Positions 23,676 through 31,358 of a stretch of 41,773 bases of DNA are shown one piece after another. Source of the stretch: Faecousia sp. (lineage in GTDB: Bacteria; Bacillota; Clostridia; Oscillospirales; Oscillospiraceae). Position numbers and translations under genes: made by a program. Each line of letters starts with the position of its first letter. Position 1 is the first letter of the stretch. The notes beneath the pieces were generated by a model, which saw only the letters and a program-made list of their open reading frames with translations, was not told the DNA's origin and made no database searches. Location of the stretch: assembly GCA_029257715.1 (NCBI GenBank), contig JARIAT010000024.1, forward strand, positions 1-41,773. The letters run 5' to 3'.

Positions 23676-25169
23676 TCAGGCATTCACCGCATGAGCAAAC
23701 CGAAGGAATCCTTCCCGTCCTTCGGGAGTGTTTTTATAGACACCCGCATCCTCCAGAACCTCAGAAAACACCTTGCCGGTTTCCTTCAGAATAATCTCCA
23801 GAGCGTTTTCCGCGGTGAATGTATACTGCTGTTTCAGCGTCTCGATCCAATCGGCATGCTTCCCCAGAACCTCATCCGCACGGAGTTCCCTGCCTTCGGC
23901 AACTGCCTGTGCCAGAGCGGTCAGCTCGCCTTTGAGCCGGCTGGGAAGAACTGCCAGACCCATGACTTCAATCAGCCCGATATTCTCTTTTTTGATATGG
24001 TGCTTATCCGCATGGGGATGGAACACCCCCAGAGGATGCTCCTCGGTGGTAAGATTGCAGCGAAGCACCAGATCCAGCTCAAACAGCTCTCCACGGCGGC
24101 GGGCAATCGGCGTAATGGTATTATGCGGCTCCCCCTCCGTTTCAGCCAGAATCGAGAGGGCCGGATCGGAATAGCCTCTCCAGCAGTTCAGAATTTTTTC
24201 CGCAAGATCCGCAATCCGCACGGGATCTTTACCGTCCAGACGAATGACACTCATGGGCCAATTGACGATACCTGCCTCAATGTCTTCGTATCCGGAAAAG
24301 CTCAGACGCTGAACGACTTCTGCCCGCTCCATGGCAAAGGTGTAGTGGCCGCCCTGGAAATGCTCATGGCTCAGAATCGATCCGCCGACGATGGGAAGAT
24401 CCGCATTGGAACCGACAAAATAATGGGGGAAGGTCCCCACAAAGTCCAGCAGCTTCTCAAATGCGGAGCGGTCAATCTTCATCGGCGTATGGTTCTGATT
24501 GAAGACAATGCAGTGCTCATTATAGTAAACATAGGGCGAATACTGCAAGCACCAATCTTCCCCGGCAACCTTGATGGGAATGATGCGGTGGTTCTGGCGG
24601 GCAGGATGATTCATCCGGCCGGCATACCCCTCATTTTCCGCGCACAACTGGCACTTGGGATAACTGGACTGGGGCGCATTTTTTGCTGCCGCAATGGCCT
24701 TGGGGTCCTTTTCTGGCTTGCTGAGGTTGATGGTGATATCCAGTTCCCCATAGGGAGAATCATACTTCCAGCGCATATCCTTTGCAATGCGGTATCGGCG
24801 GATATAGTCGGTATCACAGCTGAGCTTATAATAAGCATCCGTAGCCTTCTCGGGGGAAACCGCAAAATTCTCCCGGAAGCTTCGGATCACCTCTCTCGGC
24901 ATCGGTGTCAGCAGCCCCATCACCTTCGTATCAAACAGATCCCGGGACACAACATTGTCCTCACACAGCCCTTTTTCACAGGCATAGTCGAGAATCCCTT
25001 TCAGAATCTGCTCAAGATCCTCCGTCTGCTCCTCATGACTCTGCACATAATCATCCTTGCCCAGAACCTCCAGCAGCCGGTTCTGCAAAACCATATGATC
25101 CTCCGGCTCGGCAAGTCCATGGTTCATCGCATAGGAAATCAGCGAATCAATATATGTTTCAATCTGCAT
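23676..25169 (-). CDS. galT: UDP-glucose--hexose-1-phosphate uridylyltransferase, class 2
   Basis: 497 residues from the ATG at 25169, which has AGGAGG 9 nt upstream; the ATG 9 nt earlier touches that site. This is the long Firmicute class 2 GalT (COG4468). ILSHEHFQGGHYTFAME and the VLRCNLTTEEHPLGVFHPH region are characteristic. It transfers UMP from UDP-glucose to galactose-1-phosphate in the Leloir pathway. It lies 35 nt downstream of galK and is co-transcribed with it. galE and galM are not in the window. Confidence 0.96.
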   Translation of the reverse strand: MQIETYIDSLISYAMNHGLAEPEDHMVLQNRLLEVLGKDDYVQSHEEQTEDLEQILKGILDYACEKGLCEDNVVSRDLFDTKVMGLLTPMPREVIRSFRENFAVSPEKATDAYYKLSCDTDYIRRYRIAKDMRWKYDSPYGELDITINLSKPEKDPKAIAAAKNAPQSSYPKCQLCAENEGYAGRMNHPARQNHRIIPIKVAGEDWCLQYSPYVYYNEHCIVFNQNHTPMKIDRSAFEKLLDFVGTFPHYFVGSNADLPIVGGSILSHEHFQGGHYTFAMERAEVVQRLSFSGYEDIEAGIVNWPMSVIRLDGKDPVRIADLAEKILNCWRGYSDPALSILAETEGEPHNTITPIARRRGELFELDLVLRCNLTTEEHPLGVFHPHADKHHIKKENIGLIEVMGLAVLPSRLKGELTALAQAVAEGRELRADEVLGKHADWIETLKQQYTFTAENALEIILKETGKVFSEVLEDAGVYKNTPEGREGFLRFAHAVNA

Positions 25170-25204
25170 TGTAATCATCCTCCTGATGTAGCTCCGGAAC
25201 GCAA

Positions 25205-26425
25205 TTATCGTTCTTCTGGAATCATCCGCACGCCGCCCTGCGGTCGAATCGAAAGAATGTGGCAGGCCCCCTCACCCAGTGCTGCTTCAATTCCTGCATG
25301 GAAGGATTCCAGAAGATCATTGGGGACAAACGCCTGAACCGTTCCCGCAAAGCCGCCGCCATGGACACGGTAGGCGCCTCTGCCCTGCAAATAATGCTCG
25401 CACAGCCCCAGCGCAACGGCCATGGCCTGCTGCCTGATATAACCGGCAGGGATCACATTCTGAAGATACATCCAGCTGGAGAAGCCGGATTCCTTGGTCA
25501 GCTTCAGAAATCCGTCAAAATCCCCCTTCTCCAGACAGGCAACCTGCTGAGGAACCCGGCGGTTTTCGTTATATTCATGGATTGCGCGCATGACCGCACG
25601 GTCGCCGCAGCGCTCACGCAGCGCAGGGATCGCTGCGTAAAATTCCTCCTCCGGAATCTCGGTCATCACTTCCTTGCCGAAATAGGTGCAGACATCCTTC
25701 AGCTCCTGAGGAACTGCCGCATATTCATCGGTAAGGTCTGCATGATCGGCACGGCTGTCAATGATGCACAGCGCATATCCCGTAGACGCAAAGTCAAAGG
25801 AAACCGGTCGAATCTCCGGATGGACCCGGTCTGCAAAATCAATGGTCACAAGACCGCCCACAGCAGACGCAGTCTGATCCATCAAACCGCAGGGCTTGCC
25901 GAAAAATACATTCTCCGCATACTGTCCGATCTGTGCAATCTCAGGCTGAGACACCTTCTGATCGAAAAACAGATGATTGATGATTGTTCCGATCAGAACC
26001 TCATATGCGGCAGAAGAGCTGAGACCCGAACCGGGCAGGACCGTGGACTCCACATAGGCATCAAATCCCTGAAGCTTACATCCAAGCTGGGCAAAACGGG
26101 CCGCCACGCCGCGCACCAGTGCCACAGTGGTATTTTTTTCACACTCCACAGGCTCCAACTGATCCAGACAGACCTCACACATGGGATACCCCTGAGACTG
26201 AATCCGGATGACATTGGTGCCGCTGCGACGAACCGCCGCCTGTGTGTCGAGATTCACCGCTCCGGCGAGTACACGTCCACGCTGGTGGTCCGTATGGTTG
26301 CCGGACACCTCGGTACGTCCGGGGGCTGAGAAATACGTTTCGGGGACAGATGCAAAAACAGCATGGAATCCGGCATCCAGAGCCTTCTTCCGCTCCGGGC
26401 TGAGATACAAAACAGGTGCAGACAT
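25205..26425 (-). CDS. galK: Galactokinase
   Basis: 406 residues of the GHMP kinase family. APGRTEVSGNHTDHQRG (34-50) is the galactokinase signature and galactose site; PGSGLSSSAA (131-140) is the phosphate-binding loop; RVHGGGFAGT is the third GHMP motif. It phosphorylates galactose with ATP to galactose-1-phosphate for GalT. The signature reads GRTEVSGNHTD where GRVNLIGEHTD is common, a variant usual in Clostridia. AGGAGG lies 7 nt before the ATG. It is first in the galK-galT operon and divergent from pcp. Confidence 0.96.
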   Translation of the reverse strand: MSAPVLYLSPERKKALDAGFHAVFASVPETYFSAPGRTEVSGNHTDHQRGRVLAGAVNLDTQAAVRRSGTNVIRIQSQGYPMCEVCLDQLEPVECEKNTTVALVRGVAARFAQLGCKLQGFDAYVESTVLPGSGLSSSAAYEVLIGTIINHLFFDQKVSQPEIAQIGQYAENVFFGKPCGLMDQTASAVGGLVTIDFADRVHPEIRPVSFDFASTGYALCIIDSRADHADLTDEYAAVPQELKDVCTYFGKEVMTEIPEEEFYAAIPALRERCGDRAVMRAIHEYNENRRVPQQVACLEKGDFDGFLKLTKESGFSSWMYLQNVIPAGYIRQQAMAVALGLCEHYLQGRGAYRVHGGGFAGTVQAFVPNDLLESFHAGIEAALGEGACHILSIRPQGGVRMIPEER

Positions 26426-26456
26426 CTTGTTTCCTCCTGAATGATTGATAAGTTTT

Positions 26457-26519
26457 GCGGCACCGCTTCGTGCCGCGCAGTTACCATAGTATTATACATC
26501 CGCATTTGTGAAATTGGAA
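26457..26519 (-). promoter_or_regulatory. galKT promoter and leader hairpin
   Basis: On the minus strand TTCCAA (26514-26519), 17 nt, TATAAT (26491-26496). The leader holds a 7-bp stem GCGGCAC/GTGCCGC (26457-26476) with no following T-run, so it is more likely a stability element or operator than a terminator. Confidence 0.6.
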
Positions 26520-26538
26520 TAGAGAAAATCAGGATTTC

Positions 26539-26567
26539 TTGCGAAAATTGTTAGAGTGTGCTAAACT
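26539..26567 (+). promoter_or_regulatory. Promoter of pcp
   Basis: TTGCGA (26539-26544), 17 nt with TGTGC at its end, TAAACT (26562-26567). An earlier in-frame GTG (26558) overlaps the -10 and is excluded as a start. Confidence 0.65.
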
Positions 26568-26587
26568 TGGCAAAAGGAGTGATTGAT

Positions 26588-27181
26588 TTGAAACATTTAT
26601 TGATTACAGGCTTTGATCCCTTCGGCGGGGAATCCATCAATCCCGCATGGGAAGCCGTCCGCCGCCTTCCGGATACTTGCTCGGACTTCCGGCTGACAAA
26701 GCTCCAGATCCCCACCCAATTTGAGCTTGCCAGCCGGCATATCCTAGATGCCGCCGAAAAAGATCCTGCCGACGTGATTCTCTGCATCGGACAGGCCGGC
26801 GGACGCAGCGCCGTAACTCCGGAGCGGATCGCCGTCAATTTAATGGACGCTTCCATTTCTGACAACGCCGGCGTCTCCCCAAAAGAACAGTGCTGCATTC
26901 CAGACGGGCCTGACGGAATTTTTTCCACCGTCCCCGTAAAAGCTATGGCACAGGCCATCTGTGACGCAGGACTTCCCGGTCAGGTTTCCCTGAGTGCAGG
27001 CAGCTTTGTCTGCAATGATACCCTGTACCGTCTGCTTTACCACTTCCGCGGAAGTGATACACAGGTCGGCTTTGTCCATGTTCCGTTTCTTCCTCAGCAG
27101 GCAAAAAACAATCAACCGTCTATGGAACTGGAACAAATCATACAGGCACTCACCGCCGCAATCTCCGCTTTGCACAAATAA
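26588..27181 (+). CDS. pcp: Pyroglutamyl-peptidase I
   Basis: 197 residues from the TTG at 26588, which has AGGAG 8 nt upstream and lies after the promoter. LITGFDPFGGESINPAW (5-21) is the family signature. The catalytic triad residues are E79 (TPER), C142 (SFVCNDTLY) and H164 (FVHVPFLP). It removes N-terminal pyroglutamate from peptides in the cytoplasm (peptidase family C15). The length is slightly below the usual 200-215. Single-gene unit. Confidence 0.94.
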   Translation: MKHLLITGFDPFGGESINPAWEAVRRLPDTCSDFRLTKLQIPTQFELASRHILDAAEKDPADVILCIGQAGGRSAVTPERIAVNLMDASISDNAGVSPKEQCCIPDGPDGIFSTVPVKAMAQAICDAGLPGQVSLSAGSFVCNDTLYRLLYHFRGSDTQVGFVHVPFLPQQAKNNQPSMELEQIIQALTAAISALHK

Positions 27182-27261
27182 CCTCTTATTTATTGCAAGA
27201 TCATAACTATTCTGCACAAAAATCAGGCTTAAACTTTGTCTTATAAATTTCTCGTTTTTCC

Positions 27262-27290
27262 TTGCAAAAACCAACTATTCCGTATACAAT
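27262..27290 (+). promoter_or_regulatory. Promoter of the PRT-like gene
   Basis: TTGCAA (27262-27267), 17 nt, TACAAT (27285-27290). Confidence 0.8.
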
Positions 27291-27380
27291 AAACAAGAGC
27301 GGTCTCCATACTCTTGTCCCTAATGAGCTGTTTGCGAGGTGGATGGCGCATTTTTTATTCGATAACTGGAGGTATCAGCA
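27291..27380 (+). promoter_or_regulatory. Structured 5' leader, possible cis-regulator
   Basis: The 90-nt leader opens with CAAGAG (27294-27299) pairing with CTCTTG (27311-27316) around an 11-nt loop that contains CCAT. A later GGATGG (about 27342) could pair with that loop as a pseudoknot. It then has a run of six T (about 27350) before the ribosome site. I cannot match it to a known riboswitch class. Confidence 0.35.
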
Positions 27381-28016
27381 ATGTTTGAAACGATCGAGCT
27401 CCCTGTCCGCAGAGGAAACGTCCCTCTCCGTGTTGCCAGAGGTCACTTTGCGACGAACCACAGCCATATCAATTATTATATCGACATTACCACCCAGAAA
27501 ACCCGTCTGGCAGAAGCAAAGGCTGTTGCCAAGGAGCTGGCAAAAAATTATGAGCACACCAAAATCGATACCATTCTCTGCCTCGACGGCATGACCCTCA
27601 TCGGAGGATGTCTGGCGGACGCACTGACCGAAAGCGCCCGTTCTCTGTCTGACAGCGAGGAAATCTGTGTTCTCGAGCCTGAGTTCAATTCCTACAACCA
27701 GATGATCTTCCGAGACAATATTCAGCACAATATCCGCAACAAAAACGTGCTGATTCTGATGGCCAGCATCACAACCGGCTACACCGCCAAGCGCGGAATT
27801 CATGCCGCTCGCTATTATGGCGGCCATGTGATGGGGGTTGCAGGGCTTTACCGCGCCGTTGACGAGGTAGAGGACGAAAATATGAAGGTCTGCTCCGTCT
27901 ATTCTCTGAGTGATCTTCCTGACTATGAAAGCTACGATTTTAAGGACTGCCCCATGTGCAAGCAGGGCCGCAAATTGGATGCACTCGTCAACAGCTACGG
28001 CTATTCCCGTCTGTAA
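27381..28016 (+). CDS. Orotate phosphoribosyltransferase-like protein without the acidic PRPP pair
   Basis: 211 residues of the type I phosphoribosyltransferase fold. The PRPP loop reads VLILMASITTGYT (about 121-133), where active enzymes have two acidic residues (as in VLLVDDVITTG); here they are Met-Ala. The TTG part is kept. The N-terminal ATNHSHINYYID block and the C-terminal CPMCKQGRKLDALVNSYGYS with a CxxC pair are typical of a Firmicute family often annotated as orotate PRT. From memory, that family shares a LLASATTG-type loop, so the change is family-wide, not a mutation here. Catalysis is doubtful; a regulatory or altered-substrate role is possible. GGAGG lies 8 nt before the ATG. 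Confidence 0.82.
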   Translation: MFETIELPVRRGNVPLRVARGHFATNHSHINYYIDITTQKTRLAEAKAVAKELAKNYEHTKIDTILCLDGMTLIGGCLADALTESARSLSDSEEICVLEPEFNSYNQMIFRDNIQHNIRNKNVLILMASITTGYTAKRGIHAARYYGGHVMGVAGLYRAVDEVEDENMKVCSVYSLSDLPDYESYDFKDCPMCKQGRKLDALVNSYGYSRL

Positions 28017-28072
28017 GGGTTATCAGAATCCGGAATTCCCTGATGATTCCGTCTTCTATTTCCTCCGCAAAG

Positions 28073-28108
28073 AAATTCGCCATTCCAATGGGATGGCGAA
28101 TTTTTTAA
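28073..28108 (+). terminator. Terminator of the PRT-like gene
   Basis: AAATTCGCCAT pairs with ATGGCGAATTT (28073-28103) around a small internal loop, with six T at the end. Confidence 0.92.
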
Positions 28109-28382
28109 TCTCCCGTCTATTTCCTCCGGAACCACCCGAAAACGCCTTCGGCGCTTCCTTGAAAAAGGAAAGAGAACCTGGGTGGTATATGTATGCAGTC
28201 TTCCCTATTGGGGAGATCCCTTTCTTCCAATTGTGCAACCATTACAACTTTTCTTTTTTCTCCGCCATCTTTTTTGTAATAACTTTTCCTTTCTTCTGTC
28301 GCAGATGTAACATTTTTTACATCTGTAAGAAATATAGAAAATGTTGTCAGATTATGCCATAGCAATCAGCTGATTCCTTCGA
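28107..28382. other. Gene-free stretch with operator-like inverted repeat
   Basis: About 275 nt before the DUF5058 operon. It holds a CTTCCC/GGGGAG hairpin near 28200 and a perfect 9-bp inverted repeat CAGATGTAA-N6-TTACATCTG (28302-28325) just upstream of the promoter. The repeat resembles a repressor or activator site. It is one base short of the GlnR/TnrA spacing (TGTNA-N7-TNACA), so that assignment is not safe. Nothing else is visible. Confidence 0.6.
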
Positions 28383-28388
28383 TATAAT
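28383..28388 (+). promoter_or_regulatory. -10 element of the DUF5058 operon
   Basis: A perfect TATAAT; the -35 position reads TAGCAA, which is poor. This suggests an activator-dependent promoter, in keeping with the PucR gene in the operon. Confidence 0.55.
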
Positions 28389-28433
28389 TCAGTCTGTCAA
28401 TATCGATTACCGGATCACAAGGAGGAATCAACT

Positions 28434-29129
28434 ATGAACGCAATGGAAATTGCAAACAGTCCCGCAATGTGGATTGCCTGTGGCCTAGCGGTACTGCTGG
28501 TTATCATTCAGGCGGTCATTTTTACAAGACAGGCTTACAAAGCAGGTCCCAAGGTGGGTCTGACCAATACACAGCTGAAAAAAGCCGTTAAAAGCTCTGC
28601 GCTGACTGCAATCGGCCCTTCTCTTGTGGTACTCAGCGGAATGTTGTCTCTGCTGATTACCGTTGGCGGCCCTATGGCATGGATGCGCCTGAGCTTCATC
28701 GGCTCCGTGATGTTTGAATCCATCGCCGCCGGCATCGGTACAAGCACCGTCGGTGTCGAGCTGGGTGTCGATCCCATGACCGGCTCCGCTCTGACCATGG
28801 CCGTTTGGACCATGATTATCGGCTCGATCGGCTGGATCATCATCGGAACCTTCTCCGCTGATAAAATGGACAAGGTTCAGTCCAAAATCTCCGGGGGTGA
28901 TCCTGCCAAGCTTGCAATGATCTCCAGTGCCGCAATTGTCGGCCTGTTTGCAGGCATGACGGCTCAGAAGCTTGTAACCCTGAACAAAAATGCGCTGGCC
29001 TGTGTTCTTGGCGGCGGCATCATGGCCTTTTTGATGTATCTCTCGGAAAAAAAGAACATTGCATGGCTGAAGGACTGGAATCTGACCATTTCAATTTTTG
29101 CGGCGCTGATGATTACCGCGCTGATATAA
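28434..29129 (+). CDS. DUF5058 family membrane protein, putative transporter subunit
   Basis: 231 residues with about six membrane segments and short loops. NSPAMWIACGLAVLLVIIQAVIF at the start and the MAWMRLSFIGSVMFESIAA block match what I know of DUF5058. The function is unproven. It is always a membrane protein found beside peptidases and a second small membrane protein, as here. AAGGAGG precedes the ATG. It is first in a unit with a partner membrane gene 12 nt downstream, two M20 hydrolases and a PucR regulator. I infer that the two membrane proteins form an importer for the compound the hydrolases cleave. Confidence 0.85.
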   Translation: MNAMEIANSPAMWIACGLAVLLVIIQAVIFTRQAYKAGPKVGLTNTQLKKAVKSSALTAIGPSLVVLSGMLSLLITVGGPMAWMRLSFIGSVMFESIAAGIGTSTVGVELGVDPMTGSALTMAVWTMIIGSIGWIIIGTFSADKMDKVQSKISGGDPAKLAMISSAAIVGLFAGMTAQKLVTLNKNALACVLGGGIMAFLMYLSEKKNIAWLKDWNLTISIFAALMITALI

Positions 29130-29141
29130 GGAGGAATTTCC

Positions 29142-29846
29142 ATGAATGAGAACAATCAGTTTTATGACAACGAATATCTGCCGAAACAGCATAAAATCGG
29201 CAAACTAACCGGATGGACCGGACTTCTGATCTGTTTCGCGCCGGCTCTGGTTCTGGGCTTTCTCTATCACCTGTGGCCCAATCCCACGGCATTGGTTACT
29301 GCCTCCGTCGCCGCCCTCAGCTCTTTCCTGATTATCCAGATTGTAGAGCCGATTTCCTATTATCCTCTGGTTGGTCCCGTGGGTACCTACATGGCCTTTC
29401 TGTCCGGAAACATCTCCAATATGCGGATTCCCTGTGCCAGCATGGCCCAGATCTCCGCGGAGGTGGAGCCCGGCTCCCACAAAGGAAGCATCATTGCCGC
29501 CATCGGCATGGGCGTCTCCGTCATTATCAACATCACCGTTCTGACCCTCGGTGTCATCGCCGGCAGTTCCATACTTGCCATGCTGCCTGAGACGGTCATC
29601 AGCGCACTGAATTACGTCCTCCCCGCTTTGTTCGGCGCGCTGTTCATCCAGTTTGCCGTCAAGCAGAAAAAGCTGGCGGTTATCATGCTGGCGATCTGCA
29701 TTTTGCTGTATATCGGCATTAACGGAGGCGTCTTTGACTTCCTGCCCGGCGCAAGAAATTATCTCGGAACTCTGGTTTCTATTTTCAGTGCCATTGCAAT
29801 CGGAACTGCCTTGCATAAGACACCCACGAAACAATCCGCCGAATAA
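29142..29846 (+). CDS. Partner membrane protein of DUF5058
   Basis: 234 residues with about six membrane segments. The N-terminus is soluble and charged (first 20 residues). A conserved-looking stretch VEPISYYPLVGPVGTYMAFLSGNISNMRIPCA (about 67-98) is rich in Pro and Gly inside the membrane, like a substrate-binding re-entrant segment. I do not know a family name. It lies 12 nt after the DUF5058 gene, with GGAGG before its ATG. The fixed pairing suggests a two-component transporter. Confidence 0.8.
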   Translation: MNENNQFYDNEYLPKQHKIGKLTGWTGLLICFAPALVLGFLYHLWPNPTALVTASVAALSSFLIIQIVEPISYYPLVGPVGTYMAFLSGNISNMRIPCASMAQISAEVEPGSHKGSIIAAIGMGVSVIINITVLTLGVIAGSSILAMLPETVISALNYVLPALFGALFIQFAVKQKKLAVIMLAICILLYIGINGGVFDFLPGARNYLGTLVSIFSAIAIGTALHKTPTKQSAE

Positions 29847-29875
29847 ATTGCTTCAGCCGATAAGGAGGTAACACG

Positions 29876-31237
29876 ATGTCCAAACAACTCGTTCTTGAAA
29901 ACGTCAAGGAATTGGAGGCACTCTGTGAGGAGTCCTGCCAGTTTTTATGGAACCATCCGGAAGTGGGCGGCACAGAAAAAGAATCTGCGGAATATCTTCG
30001 CAATGTTCTGTGCCGAGAGGGGTTCATCATTGTAAATCACGAAAAGGTGGAGCATGGCTTCTACGCAGAATATGGTTCCGGTCACCCGGTCATTGCCATC
30101 CTCGGCGAATACGATGCCCTGCCCGGGCTTTCCCAAAAGGTGCAGTGCGAGAAAGATCCCGTTGTAACGGATGGGCCCGGCCATGGCTGCGGTCACAATC
30201 TTCTGGGAAGTGCATCTCTGGTTGCGGCTATCGCACTGAAACGACTGCTCGAAACGGAAAAAATGCCCGGCACCATCCGGTTCTATGGCTGTCCCGAGGA
30301 AGAGCTCCTCAGCGGCAAGGTCAAAATGTCCTACTACGGCATGTTTGAAGGCTGTGACATTGCACTGGCTTGGCATCCCGGTACCGGTGCAATGGTATAC
30401 GATCAGGGGTATCTCGCCTGTGCCTATGCAAAATTCTATTTTACCGGCATCAGTTCCCATGCCGCATTTGCCCCGGAAATGGGTCGAAGCGCAATGGATG
30501 CCGTAGAGCTGATGAATGTTGGCGCAAACTATCTGCGTGAGCACGTCATCTCCTCTGCCAGAATTCATTACAGCTCTGACAACTGTGGATTCCCTCCGAA
30601 CATTGTCCCGAGCAAAGCTGTTGCGTGGTATGCGGTTCGCGCCCCCAGAATGTGTGATGTGCAATCCATCATGGATCGCATTGAAAAGATTGCGCAGGGT
30701 GCGGCCCTGATGACGGAAACACAGGTTCGGATGGAGATTCAGCATGGCTGCTGTGAAATGAAACCGAATCACGCCTTTGCCGACCTTACCTACGAAAATC
30801 TCCGAGCTGTTGCGCCGCCTGCTTATACCAAGGAAGAAATGGCCTTTGCGGAAGAGCTTCAAAACAGTCTGAATCCGGCAAATGTCGCCCACGACAGGGA
30901 GATGTATCAGCGTGACGATGTCATGCACACCGCCATCGGAAGACGGGAGCTTTATAAAGACTATCCGCTTACAGCCTCCTCCGACAGCGGCGATGTCAGC
31001 TATATCATGCCTATGAATACGTTCACCGTCCCCACCTGGCCCCTTGGTGTTGCGCCTCACAGCTGGCAGGCAACCGCCGCCACCGGCAGCTCCATCGGTA
31101 CAAAAGGAGCCATTTATGCCGCAGGCGTCATCGCCGCCACCGGATATGATCTGCTGACAAAACCGGAGGCACTTGAAAAAATTCAGCAGGAATTTCGCGC
31201 GCATCAGACTTCCTATTCCCCGATGTATCACGAATAA
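29876..31237 (+). CDS. M20 metallopeptidase, AbgB-like amidohydrolase
   Basis: 453 residues. Metal-site motifs are GEYDALPG (D80), GPGHGCGHN (H103, H107), PEEELLSGK (E141-E143) and LAWHPG. The layout, with the lid domain starting at FTGISSHAA, matches the AbgB subgroup, which removes the amino-acid part from aminobenzoyl-glutamate or related N-acyl amino acids in the cytoplasm. The length is near that of AbgB (about 480). AAGGAGG precedes the ATG; the upstream membrane gene ends 29 nt before. Substrate not certain. Confidence 0.9.
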   Translation: MSKQLVLENVKELEALCEESCQFLWNHPEVGGTEKESAEYLRNVLCREGFIIVNHEKVEHGFYAEYGSGHPVIAILGEYDALPGLSQKVQCEKDPVVTDGPGHGCGHNLLGSASLVAAIALKRLLETEKMPGTIRFYGCPEEELLSGKVKMSYYGMFEGCDIALAWHPGTGAMVYDQGYLACAYAKFYFTGISSHAAFAPEMGRSAMDAVELMNVGANYLREHVISSARIHYSSDNCGFPPNIVPSKAVAWYAVRAPRMCDVQSIMDRIEKIAQGAALMTETQVRMEIQHGCCEMKPNHAFADLTYENLRAVAPPAYTKEEMAFAEELQNSLNPANVAHDREMYQRDDVMHTAIGRRELYKDYPLTASSDSGDVSYIMPMNTFTVPTWPLGVAPHSWQATAATGSSIGTKGAIYAAGVIAATGYDLLTKPEALEKIQQEFRAHQTSYSPMYHE

Positions 31238-31358
31238 GCTCTGAGCAAAAAGATTCCTGCAGCCTTTTAAAGCGGGAATCGAGCAGTTTTTGATGAGCAG
31301 GATTTACAATCCCGACCCATTTGTGATATTCTTCAGATATACTATTGGAGGTGGTTTT

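Noticed and set aside
23691..25337. 548-codon plus-strand frame opposite galT
   Set aside because: It is the complement of galT and part of galK, has no ribosome site at its start and lacks recognisable domains.
28117..28365. Minus-strand frame containing VAQLEERD, a pattern often produced by reading tRNA genes as protein
   Set aside because: No cloverleaf with proper acceptor, anticodon and T arms could be built; at most a decayed remnant.
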